NCBI GenBank assembly: GCA_014523595.1 | Contig: JAATVN010000198.1 | Location: forward strand, 1-6,833 | Length of the DNA stretch: 6,833 nucleotides | Reading direction: 5' to 3' | Source of the DNA: Nitrososphaerales archaeon TH5888 | Lineage (GTDB): Archaea > Thermoproteota > Nitrososphaeria > Nitrososphaerales > Nitrososphaeraceae | Shown here: piece by piece, positions 1 through 5,561 of the stretch | How the letters are laid out: every line of letters starts with the position of its first letter | Numbering within the stretch: the stretch's first letter is position 1 | Notes under the pieces: model-generated | What the model was told of the DNA's origin: nothing | Databases searched by the model: none | The model's input: only the letters and a program-made list of their open reading frames with translations | Program-made: the position numbers and the translations under genes

Positions 1-1067
1 AGAGTCTGAATGTAATTTCAGATTTAGGAGTTTTCTTTCTCATGTTGCTAGCAGGTTTACAGATGGACCCTAGAGAAATAAGAAAGGCCGGGCTCCGTGG
101 GGGAATTTTGGCAGTAATAGCGTTTTCATTACCTTATGTAGGCGGTTTTGGGATAGCCACTCTTTTTGGTCTTGGAATAGTTCAATCGATGTTCGTTGGA
201 TTATTATTATCTATAACTGCTGTTCCAGTCTCCACAATTGTTCTAATGCAATTCGGAATATTGGAAACTAAGCTAGGTAATACTGTTATTACGGCGGCTG
301 TAATCAACGATATTTTTTCCCTTGTAGTCTTATCAATTGTGTTACAACTTCACGGAGCCAATGGTGCCGAAGTGAATATCATGGAGACGACAATAAATTC
401 TGTAATTAAGATCTTGTTATTTATCGGTGGAATATTTCTTGTCGATATATTATTTAGAAAAGCAAACGTCTGGCTTCAACGCCGAGGAACTTACTTTTTT
501 GAAAAACTACATACAAAGGAAGCTGCGTTTGGCATATTATTAATCTCCACTATTCTGGTATCTGTTATAGCGCAAGTAGTAATAGGTTTACATTTTATAA
601 TAGGTACTTTTTTTTCAGGGCTTATTGTATACAAAGAAATTATCAGGAAAGAAAACTTTGAACGAGTCTATGGAATAATTTCTGCAATATCATTTGGATT
701 TTTTGCTCCCATATTTTTTGCCGTAATAGGAATCAATATTAACATGGATTCAATCGTAAACAACCTTCCTTTTTTCATTGTTCTGGCAATAGTAGCTGTC
801 ATTACTAAAGTAGGTGGAGGTTATATTGGTTCAAGGTTAACTAAATTCTCTAAGGACGAGTGCTGGGCTATTGCTTTTCTTATGAACGGAAGAGGAATGG
901 TGGAATTAGTTATAGCCTCGATAGGGTATTCCTCTGGTATTATTGATTCAACTATATTCTCCATTACAGTAACAATTGGATGGGCTACAACAATCTTGGC
1001 ACCTATACTTTCAAGACCCTATGTCATGAAAATTAAATCTCAAACAACAAACAAACCTAGTCTATGA
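1..1067 (+). CDS. Cation/proton antiporter (CPA/Kef-NhaP type), 5' truncated by window edge
   Basis: This is an integral membrane antiporter, probably exchanging Na+ or K+ for H+ for pH and ion homeostasis. The frame is open from base 3, and the residues before the first ATG (base 42) already read as family sequence (DLGVFFLMLLAGLQ), so the true start lies left of the window; 354 residues are visible and roughly one or two N-terminal helices are missing. About ten hydrophobic segments can be seen. Family marks are the unwound-helix stretch TAVPVS, the ion-site pair Asn-Asp at bases 306-311 (in VINDIF), FFAPIFFAVIG, KVGGGYIGS and the late MNGRGMVELV motif. An Asn-Asp pair rather than Asp-Asp is associated with electroneutral exchange in related antiporters; here that is inference. 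There is no C-terminal TrkA/RCK domain, which argues against a complete KefB/C-like channel. The ion and exact subfamily cannot be told from sequence alone. It ends in a 6-base convergent overlap with sufC. Confidence 0.9.
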   Translation, partial: SLNVISDLGVFFLMLLAGLQMDPREIRKAGLRGGILAVIAFSLPYVGGFGIATLFGLGIVQSMFVGLLLSITAVPVSTIVLMQFGILETKLGNTVITAAVINDIFSLVVLSIVLQLHGANGAEVNIMETTINSVIKILLFIGGIFLVDILFRKANVWLQRRGTYFFEKLHTKEAAFGILLISTILVSVIAQVVIGLHFIIGTFFSGLIVYKEIIRKENFERVYGIISAISFGFFAPIFFAVIGININMDSIVNNLPFFIVLAIVAVITKVGGGYIGSRLTKFSKDECWAIAFLMNGRGMVELVIASIGYSSGIIDSTIFSITVTIGWATTILAPILSRPYVMKIKSQTTNKPSL

Positions 1068-1865
1068 TTTCGAAGCTTGTTGGTTACTACTTTCGTCAGA
1101 CAATCCTATCCATCCATATCCTTTGACTTCTAATTCTTCGGAGAGCTCTTTTCCTCCAGATTTGATAATCTGTCCTTTTGCCATTACATGCACTTTGTCA
1201 AGTTTTGACAAATACCTTAGAATTCTTGCGTAGTGGGTGATGATCAATAATCCCGCTCCTGTCGATATCAGTATGTTTATTGCTTCTGCAACAGCTTGGA
1301 TTGCATCAATATCCAAACCAGAATCCGGTTCGTCAAGAATGGCGATTATGGGTTTGAGTACAAGCATCTGCATAACTTCAGATCTTTTTTTCTCCCCGCC
1401 AGAGAAGCCTTCATTGAGATATCTACTCAAAAATGTTGTATCAAGACCAACATTATCTAGATTTTTTTTCAGATACTCATGAAATTCCTTTACCGTTAAA
1501 AATACCTCTCTATCTTTCTGTTTCCCACTCAGACTTTTGTTTAGAATGTTGTAAGCGTTCCTCAAAAAATGACTATAACCCACTCCTGGAATCTCTGTAG
1601 GGTATTGAAAACCTAAGAAGAGGCCTCTCTTAGCTCTTTCCTCCGTAGTCAAATCAAGAATGTTTTCGCCGTCTACAAGTATAGTTCCTGATGTAACGGT
1701 ATATTTTGGATGACCCATTATCACATTTGCAAGAGTGCTTTTTCCAGAGCCGTTTGGACCCATTATAGCATGAACCTGACCTCTGTCCATTCCAAAGCAG
1801 AGAGAATTGAGAATTTGTTTACCATCAATATTGGCTGACAGGTTATTTATATCTAAAAAAGCCAC
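1062..1865 (-). CDS. sufC: SufC, Fe-S cluster assembly ABC ATPase
   Basis: SufC is the cytosolic ATPase that binds SufB/SufD and drives Fe-S cluster assembly. All ABC motifs are present, numbered from the chosen GTG start (267 residues): Walker A GPNGSGKST at 36-44, a SufC-type Q-loop LGFQYPTEIPGV near 84-95, signature GFSGGEKKR at 153-161, Walker B AILDEPDSGLD at 175-185 and the H-loop ITHY with His211. FQYPTEIPG and SGGEKKR are specific to SufC among ABC ATPases. I chose GTG at 1863-1865 because it gives the usual SufC N-terminus (MAFLDINNLS) and sits 27 bases after a TATA-like box. A TTG at 1881-1883 would add six residues (273 in all) but lies almost on that box. The short C-terminal tail is Ser/Gln-rich. 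No sufB or sufD is adjacent: the upstream neighbour nadM is divergent and the downstream one is a convergent antiporter, so it looks monocistronic. Confidence 0.95.
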   Translation of the reverse strand: MAFLDINNLSANIDGKQILNSLCFGMDRGQVHAIMGPNGSGKSTLANVIMGHPKYTVTSGTILVDGENILDLTTEERAKRGLFLGFQYPTEIPGVGYSHFLRNAYNILNKSLSGKQKDREVFLTVKEFHEYLKKNLDNVGLDTTFLSRYLNEGFSGGEKKRSEVMQMLVLKPIIAILDEPDSGLDIDAIQAVAEAINILISTGAGLLIITHYARILRYLSKLDKVHVMAKGQIIKSGGKELSEELEVKGYGWIGLSDESSNQQASKS

Positions 1866-1886
1866 AAATCTCTTGTTTTTCAAACA

Positions 1887-1897
1887 TAATATAAATA
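1887..1897 (-). promoter_or_regulatory. TATA-like box for sufC
   Basis: On the minus strand this reads TATTTATATTA, centred near 1892. That is 27 bases before the GTG at 1865, the spacing expected for an archaeal TATA box followed by a leaderless transcript. It lies only 9 bases before the alternative TTG at 1883, which is the main argument for the GTG start. Not experimentally supported. Confidence 0.5.
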
Positions 1898-1916
1898 TTG
1901 AGTTACTTTATTCAAA

Positions 1917-1926
1917 ATTTAAATTA
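1917..1926 (+). promoter_or_regulatory. TATA-like box for nadM
   Basis: The sequence ATTTAAATTA, preceded by CAAA as a possible BRE, is centred about 28 bases before the TTG start of nadM at 1950. This fits a leaderless transcript. A second AT-rich stretch at 1932-1944 (CTTATATTTTATA) is also TATA-like but is too close to the start, so the assignment is moderate. The box is back-to-back with the sufC box, about 30 bases away on the other strand. Confidence 0.4.
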
Positions 1927-1949
1927 TTCATCTTATATTTTATACCAAT

Positions 1950-2483
1950 TTGTCAAGGGGTTTGTTCATAGGTAGGTTTCAACCGTTCCATTTGGGCCAT
2001 ATTGCCGCAATCAAATTCGCATTCACAAATGTAGATGAACTGATAATTGTCATTGGTAGTTCTCAGGCAAGTTATGATCCACAAAATCCATTTACTGCAG
2101 GAGAGAGACTATCTATGATAAAAGATTCGCTGAATGCAGATACCATGATAGATTGCAAAAAGACCCTGATAGTTCCCGTTCCTGATACAAACGTCCATTC
2201 TACATGGACTCATACTGTTGATATGTTAGTCCCCAAATATGATGTTGTTTTTACAAATAATGCATTTACAGGTTACCTTTTCATACAAAGAAATATCACC
2301 GTGACAGAACCAAAACTACTAAATCGCGATGATCTTTCAGGCACCGAAATTAGAAGGAGAATGTTGAAAAAAATTAAATGGACCCACCTTGTTACTGAAC
2401 AAACACAAATAGTAATCCAAAAAATTAATGGAGTTGAACGTGTAAAAAAATTAGCAAGATTGTCACATCATCATAAGATCTGA
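1950..2483 (+). CDS. nadM: Nicotinamide-nucleotide adenylyltransferase, archaeal NadM type
   Basis: This enzyme makes NAD+ from NMN and ATP, releasing pyrophosphate, in the cytosol. It has 177 residues, the usual size for archaeal NMNAT. Nucleotidyltransferase marks are GRFQPFHLGH at residues 8-17 (the HxGH motif is His14-Leu-Gly-His17), IGSSQ at 36-40, NPFTAGER at 46-53 and the C-terminal phosphate-binding SGTEIRRRM at 130-138. The start is TTG at 1950: an in-frame stop lies at 1920-1922 with no ATG or GTG between, and the family begins at about MRGLFIGRFQPF, matching MSRGLFIGRFQPF here. TTG at 1962 would cut off the conserved Arg-Gly. The C-terminus is basic and ends SHHHKI. It is divergent from sufC and separated from the next gene by 98 bases that hold that gene's own promoter, so it is probably monocistronic. 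Other CTP/ATP transferases of this fold are much less likely given the archaeal NMNAT-type N-terminus. Confidence 0.95.
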   Translation: MSRGLFIGRFQPFHLGHIAAIKFAFTNVDELIIVIGSSQASYDPQNPFTAGERLSMIKDSLNADTMIDCKKTLIVPVPDTNVHSTWTHTVDMLVPKYDVVFTNNAFTGYLFIQRNITVTEPKLLNRDDLSGTEIRRRMLKKIKWTHLVTEQTQIVIQKINGVERVKKLARLSHHHKI

Positions 2484-2538
2484 GTTTCAAATATCAACGA
2501 ATTATTTCGATTCATCTACTCTAATCTAAAGAAACTCA
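2481..2538 (+). repeat. 8-base inverted repeat flanking the nadM 3' gap
   Basis: TGAGTTTC at 2481-2488, which includes the nadM stop codon, pairs exactly with GAAACTCA at 2531-2538. The 42-base interval contains a small hairpin CGAA-TTAT-TTCG at 2498-2509. Together they could fold as a branched 3' structure on the nadM mRNA, but the long loop and the lack of a T-tract make this weak. Nothing else is seen in the 2484-2581 gap apart from the promoter of the next gene. Confidence 0.25.
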
Positions 2539-2549
2539 ATTATGGATAT

Positions 2550-2559
2550 TAATAAATAA
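2550..2559 (+). promoter_or_regulatory. TATA-like box for the PUA-protein gene
   Basis: TAATAAATAA is centred about 27 bases before the TTG start at 2582. The identical decamer occurs on the minus strand at 5431-5440, at nearly the same distance from the GHKL ATPase start, which supports both as real core promoters with little or no leader. Confidence 0.5.
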
Positions 2560-2581
2560 TTCAAAAACGACAACAAAATAA

Positions 2582-3064
2582 TTGAAAGTGCATTCACTAT
2601 CAAAGAGAGAAGTACATGAAATCACAGATCAGATTAGTAAATCTTGGCCAACTAATTCCATTAGTGCCATTAAGGATCTACAAGCTTACGTTATAGATGG
2701 AAATAAGCGGCTCCTTGTGGGAAACAATCTAGTTGCAATACAATTGGCACCTGACCTTGTAATTCCACATCTAACGCAACATGATCTATTGAACCACTTT
2801 GCATCAGTACAGGTCGACATGAATGCAGTGAAACATGTTTGTAACGGCGCAAATATCATGAGGCCGGGCATTACGGATTTTACTACTTTCAAGGAATCCG
2901 AGATAGTACTGGTAAAAGATCAAACCCACAAGAAGGAACTTGCAGTATGTATATCGCTAGTTGATGATGTGAACGGAAGGAAAATGGAAAGGGGAGTTGT
3001 TTTGAACAATATACACCATATCGGGGATGTATACTGGGAAACGAAAAAAACCATCAGGACATAA
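2582..3064 (+). CDS. PUA-domain RNA-binding protein, MCT-1/Tma20-like
   Basis: This 160-residue protein has an N-terminal alpha/beta region (about 1-72) and a C-terminal PUA domain (about 74-155), a fold that binds structured RNA. The PUA core VDMNAVKHVCNGANIMRPG at 78-96 resembles the eukaryotic MCT-1 (MCTS1)/Tma20 motif VDKGAIKFVLSGANIMCPG as I recall it, and the end LNNIHHIGDVYW (141-152) resembles its IENIHYLNDGLW. Eukaryotic MCT-1 works with DENR on post-termination 40S subunits and tRNA release. A ribosome-linked role here is inference, and archaeal PUA proteins of this layout are usually annotated only as RNA-binding. The start is TTG at 2582: a stop at 2579-2581 touches it, so nothing longer is possible. 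GTG at 2588 is a two-residue-shorter alternative. It has its own TATA-like box and converges on psmB. Confidence 0.85.
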   Translation: MKVHSLSKREVHEITDQISKSWPTNSISAIKDLQAYVIDGNKRLLVGNNLVAIQLAPDLVIPHLTQHDLLNHFASVQVDMNAVKHVCNGANIMRPGITDFTTFKESEIVLVKDQTHKKELAVCISLVDDVNGRKMERGVVLNNIHHIGDVYWETKKTIRT

Positions 3065-3090
3065 TACTGTTGGCGATTTCATAAAATTGG

Positions 3091-3118
3091 TGATTTTGAA
3101 AATTAATCTTTCAAATCA
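3091..3118. terminator. AT-rich hairpin between convergent PUA and proteasome genes
   Basis: TGATTTTGAAA at 3091-3101 pairs with TTTCAAATCA at 3109-3118 with one bulged T and the 7-base loop ATTAATC. It lies in the 51-base convergent gap and its right arm covers the proteasome stop codon. It could end transcripts from both sides, but the stem is AT-rich and no long T-tract follows. Confidence 0.35.
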
Positions 3119-3712
3119 TAGATTGATAGATTCTTGTTCAATTCCCTTTTTTGTTATCGTCAAGATATCAATACCATCACCACTTGCTGAATCTCTCTGT
3201 ACTGACGACTTTATTGCCTTGATAGCAAGTTTCTTGGATGCATCTTCTGACATGTTTTTCTTGTATTCTGAATCTATGAGTCCCAACGCTAATTCTGCTC
3301 CAGTACCTACTGATGCATAGTTGTCAGGAAGAAGTGAACCTAATGGATCTAGTGTATAAATTTCAGGTGTAGTCTGTACGCCTCCAACAATTACTTGGGT
3401 CAGTAATGGAAAGTACCTTCTTTCGAACATTATGACTGACATTAATTTAGCGACAGAGTTTGTAGCCATCTCCCTCCTTGTTTCTAATTTTCTAATCTTT
3501 GCAAGTGCTCCTACTTGTCTTGTCAGTACTTGCATATCAGCAACCATACCTGCGCATGCACTTGCAATTTGATCTGTTATTGGAAATATTTTCCTCGTAT
3601 TCTTATTTACAACAAAATTTCCATACGAAATACGTTTTTCAGCAGCAAGAGTAATGCCGTCTTGATAAGTCATACCTATAGCGGTAGCACCTGGCATAAA
3701 TTGAAAGGCCAT
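3116..3712 (-). CDS. psmB: 20S proteasome beta-type subunit lacking the catalytic Thr1
   Basis: This is a subunit of the beta rings of the archaeal 20S proteasome, the cytosolic ATP-dependent protease core. The 198 residues align along the whole length with Thermoplasma beta (recalled sequence): AAEKRISYGNF, AGMVADMQVL, VGGVQTTPEIY, YASVGTG and QRDSASGDGID are family landmarks. After a short MAFQFMPG leader the mature enzyme should begin Gly|Thr, but here it reads GATAIG, so position 1 is Ala (residue 9, codon 3686-3688). Counting from it, Glu17, Lys33, Asp166 and Ser169 all fall at their expected numbers, so this is a clean Thr1-to-Ala replacement and not misalignment. Position 129 is Thr rather than Ser. 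It is probably a non-catalytic, unprocessed beta subunit that needs an active partner encoded elsewhere; crenarchaea are known to carry two beta types. The ATG start gives the usual short leader. It follows the GHKL ATPase gene by 72 bases on the same strand. Confidence 0.93.
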   Translation of the reverse strand: MAFQFMPGATAIGMTYQDGITLAAEKRISYGNFVVNKNTRKIFPITDQIASACAGMVADMQVLTRQVGALAKIRKLETRREMATNSVAKLMSVIMFERRYFPLLTQVIVGGVQTTPEIYTLDPLGSLLPDNYASVGTGAELALGLIDSEYKKNMSEDASKKLAIKAIKSSVQRDSASGDGIDILTITKKGIEQESINL

Positions 3713-3740
3713 ATGATTGGTTAGTAGTGAATGTAGTTAG

Positions 3741-3748
3741 ATTTAGTC
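3741..3748 (-). promoter_or_regulatory. Possible weak TATA-like box for psmB
   Basis: The minus strand reads GACTAAAT, with GAAAC just before it as a possible BRE, about 31 bases before the psmB ATG. This would give a leader of roughly 5 bases. It is a poorer match than the other boxes in the window, so read-through from the GHKL ATPase gene remains possible. I see nothing else in the 3713-3784 gap. Confidence 0.25.
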
Positions 3749-3784
3749 GTTTCGTCGATTTTTAGACTAGGTAGCTGCAATAGA

Positions 3785-5410
3785 TCAAGGAGATTTTGTT
3801 ATGAATGTGTCGTGAATCCTAATTGCCTCAGAAACCAGCCTGTTTTGCAATTCCAATGCATCCTTTCCTTCTGGATGTCTTGACTCAGCTACAGCTTGTG
3901 CTACTATATTCATGATGTGCCTCAAAAGGAATTCATCTCCTCGTGATGATTCCGCCTTATATGTTGGATTTGCCTTGTTCACAAATACTACATTTTCGTT
4001 TATGAAGCTATATCTTGAATCAGTTTCATCTTCGTAGGGAATGATCTTGTATCCAACTTTTTTTAATGCAAAAGTTTTCTTAATTAGTGGTTTTCTTATC
4101 TGAGTTGTAACCGTTACATTTTCGTAGTTTTCGCTATCTGTGCTTTGTCCACTGTATAGGTAATTTGGCACTGTATTATCACCACCTCCCAAGGTCTGCT
4201 GACTCCTCTCTTTTTCACTTACTGTGTCTCTTGATCGTTTGATTTCGTTCTTGGTAATGTCTTTGTATTCATCATCTATTGATTTATCAAACAAATTATC
4301 CTCCGCAGGAATGGATGATGATTTAGTACTAGGTTTTGATACCATTTTCTTCGTTTCAACTATTTCGAATCCTTCTATTTCTTCATAGGGCTCGAGGGTT
4401 TCAATTACGGCCTGACCAAGAACTTTATCTATCTGTTTGTAAATTTTTGACTCTTCACGAGTGACAAGAACATCTTCGTAGAGAGTAAGACTAGGTATGA
4501 CCGTATCGACTATGAACTTTTTCATAAGGTTTGAAAACTTCTCAAATTCCTTATCTTCTATTATAGCAGATTTATCAGCGAATCTAGATGTTAATGAATC
4601 GCATCTTACAAATCCAGTCACCCTGGGTATTTTGGAATCAAATCCGAATAAGGTCCTCATAACTATATGACCGCCTACCATTACTGCGATTCCTCGCTCA
4701 TCTTCCGTTAGTGGTCTACGAGCTACAGTTATTTCACCGACGATGTTTCCCTTGTCAAGGCCTAATGGTATTCTGTGACCCTGTATTTCCGGAACCCCTA
4801 TCAATTCAGCCTCAGAAAAACTCCATTCTTTAAATTTTGCTGATTTTTTTATGTAAACTTCAAAAAGTGGATGCCTGAGTACTGCCAATTTTCTAATTTC
4901 CTTTATTAGTCTTAATTCATCAACAAATGATTTGGGATCACTAACAATTATTTCTGTTCCATCTCTTGATAGGCGTGTTTCCCTGATCTCGTGCAAATTA
5001 GACTTGCCGGTAAATAGTGCATCTAGTGATTTTGTATCGATTAAAAATGATTTATGATAGTTACCCTTTCGAGTTCTAATTTTCATTTTTTCAAATGATG
5101 TAAGAAAAGAAAGTCTACCTGTTCCATATCTACCTGTTCTAACCCGTTTTAACTTCGGTGAAATAGAATCAACTTTCTTATGGGGCGAACCTAGAAGCAA
5201 GAATTTCTGAATCTCACTTTCATCCATTCCGGCATTATCCTCAATTGAAATTGAGTTATCCCTAAGAATAGTTATTAGAACCCTTGTTGCGTCCTCGTCA
5301 AAGGCATTTTCAATCAACTCTTTTATGACATCAGCAGGAGAAACCCATGTCTTTGTAGCAAATTCCTTGAAGAAAGATGGATGCACCTTTAGAGCAATTG
5401 TCATAGTCAC
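3785..5410 (-). CDS. GHKL (Hsp90/MutL/MORC-fold) ATPase, function unknown
   Basis: This is a 541-residue soluble protein. Residues 1-115 carry a GHKL ATP-binding domain: the N-box ELIENAFDEDA has Glu31 and Asn35, G1 is IEDNAGMD with Asp58 (one residue shorter than the usual DxGxG) and the G2 lid is GRYGTGRLS with Gly93/96/98. Residues 220-300 look like the S5-type transducer domain of MORC/MutL-like proteins, ending TGFVRCDSL then ADKSAI. Residues 353-440 are a polar, probably disordered linker. A final domain (441-535) contains FVNKANPTY and the helical LLRHIMNIVAQAVAE. No histidine-kinase phosphoacceptor, endonuclease or topoisomerase domain is seen, so it is not a sensor kinase or complete Hsp90. 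A role in DNA or protein remodelling is a guess. The start is GTG at 5410, 25 bases after a TATA box; ATG at 5404 is two residues shorter. It lies upstream of psmB on the same strand. Confidence 0.85.
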   Translation of the reverse strand: MTMTIALKVHPSFFKEFATKTWVSPADVIKELIENAFDEDATRVLITILRDNSISIEDNAGMDESEIQKFLLLGSPHKKVDSISPKLKRVRTGRYGTGRLSFLTSFEKMKIRTRKGNYHKSFLIDTKSLDALFTGKSNLHEIRETRLSRDGTEIIVSDPKSFVDELRLIKEIRKLAVLRHPLFEVYIKKSAKFKEWSFSEAELIGVPEIQGHRIPLGLDKGNIVGEITVARRPLTEDERGIAVMVGGHIVMRTLFGFDSKIPRVTGFVRCDSLTSRFADKSAIIEDKEFEKFSNLMKKFIVDTVIPSLTLYEDVLVTREESKIYKQIDKVLGQAVIETLEPYEEIEGFEIVETKKMVSKPSTKSSSIPAEDNLFDKSIDDEYKDITKNEIKRSRDTVSEKERSQQTLGGGDNTVPNYLYSGQSTDSENYENVTVTTQIRKPLIKKTFALKKVGYKIIPYEDETDSRYSFINENVVFVNKANPTYKAESSRGDEFLLRHIMNIVAQAVAESRHPEGKDALELQNRLVSEAIRIHDTFITKSP

Positions 5411-5424
5411 TATGTTTCAATCTC

Positions 5425-5430
5425 TCACCT
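5425..5430 (-). promoter_or_regulatory. Shine-Dalgarno-like AGGTGA upstream of the GHKL ATPase
   Basis: AGGTGA on the minus strand matches the archaeal anti-SD well, but it lies 14 bases before the GTG and 20 before the ATG at 5404, which is too far for a typical site. It also sits just after the TATA box, so a leaderless mRNA would not contain it. It may be coincidence. Confidence 0.2.
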
Positions 5431-5440
5431 TTATTTATTA
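5431..5440 (-). promoter_or_regulatory. TATA-like box for the GHKL ATPase gene
   Basis: The minus strand reads TAATAAATAA, identical to the box before the PUA-protein gene, preceded by the purine-rich AAACGAG. Its centre is about 25 bases before the GTG start at 5410, consistent with a leaderless transcript. Confidence 0.5.
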
Positions 5441-5480
5441 CTCGTTTGTATTTTTATCAATCTCATAATAGCCATAGCCA

Positions 5481-5498
5481 TTTTTGTCATGACAAAAA
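5481..5498. repeat. 18-base perfect palindrome upstream of the GHKL ATPase promoter
   Basis: TTTTTGTCATGACAAAAA is its own reverse complement. It lies about 41 bases upstream of the TATA-like box of the GHKL ATPase and beyond the terminator-like hairpin of the small membrane-protein gene. The inner TGTCATGACA has the look of a binding site for a dimeric helix-turn-helix regulator. No T-tract follows it on either strand beyond its own arms, which argues against a terminator. The protein bound, if any, is unknown. Confidence 0.4.
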
Positions 5499-5506
5499 CT
5501 AATTGT

Positions 5507-5532
5507 TAAAACGAAGTCACAGAAATACTTCG
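5507..5532 (-). terminator. Hairpin plus T-run after the small membrane-protein gene
   Basis: On the minus strand CGAAGT (5532-5527) and ACTTCG (5517-5512) form a 6-base-pair stem with a 9-base loop, followed directly by TTTT (5511-5508) and a T-rich stretch. It lies 30 bases after the stop of the 56-residue ORF, where a terminator for it would be expected. Confidence 0.45.
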
Positions 5533-5561
5533 CAATAGTTTTTCATGATGTCAAGATTATT

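Noticed and set aside
1237..1482. 81-residue open frame on the plus strand
   Set aside because: It lies wholly antisense to sufC, whose motifs are unmistakable, and its product has no recognisable feature.
1843..1887. Upstream ATG with a 14-codon frame before and over the sufC start
   Set aside because: Out of frame with sufC, and its ATG lies at the edge of the TATA-like box, so it is probably not in the mRNA. No sign of a frameshifted SufC N-terminus, because SufC begins normally at the GTG.
2686..2892. 68-residue open frame on the minus strand
   Set aside because: Antisense to the PUA-protein gene; the plus-strand product has clear domain motifs, this one has none.
3027..3320. 97-residue open frame on the plus strand
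   Set aside because: Overlaps the end of the PUA gene and runs antisense to the conserved end of the proteasome subunit; no promoter or family feature.
3515..3724. 69-residue open frame on the plus strand
   Set aside because: Antisense to the conserved N-terminal half of the proteasome subunit; Cys/His/Ser-rich product typical of a shadow frame.
5426..5500. Possible tRNA or structured RNA in the gap before the GHKL ATPase
   Set aside because: No cloverleaf arms or conserved T-loop/D-loop sequence were found; the gap is explained by a promoter, a palindrome and a terminator hairpin.
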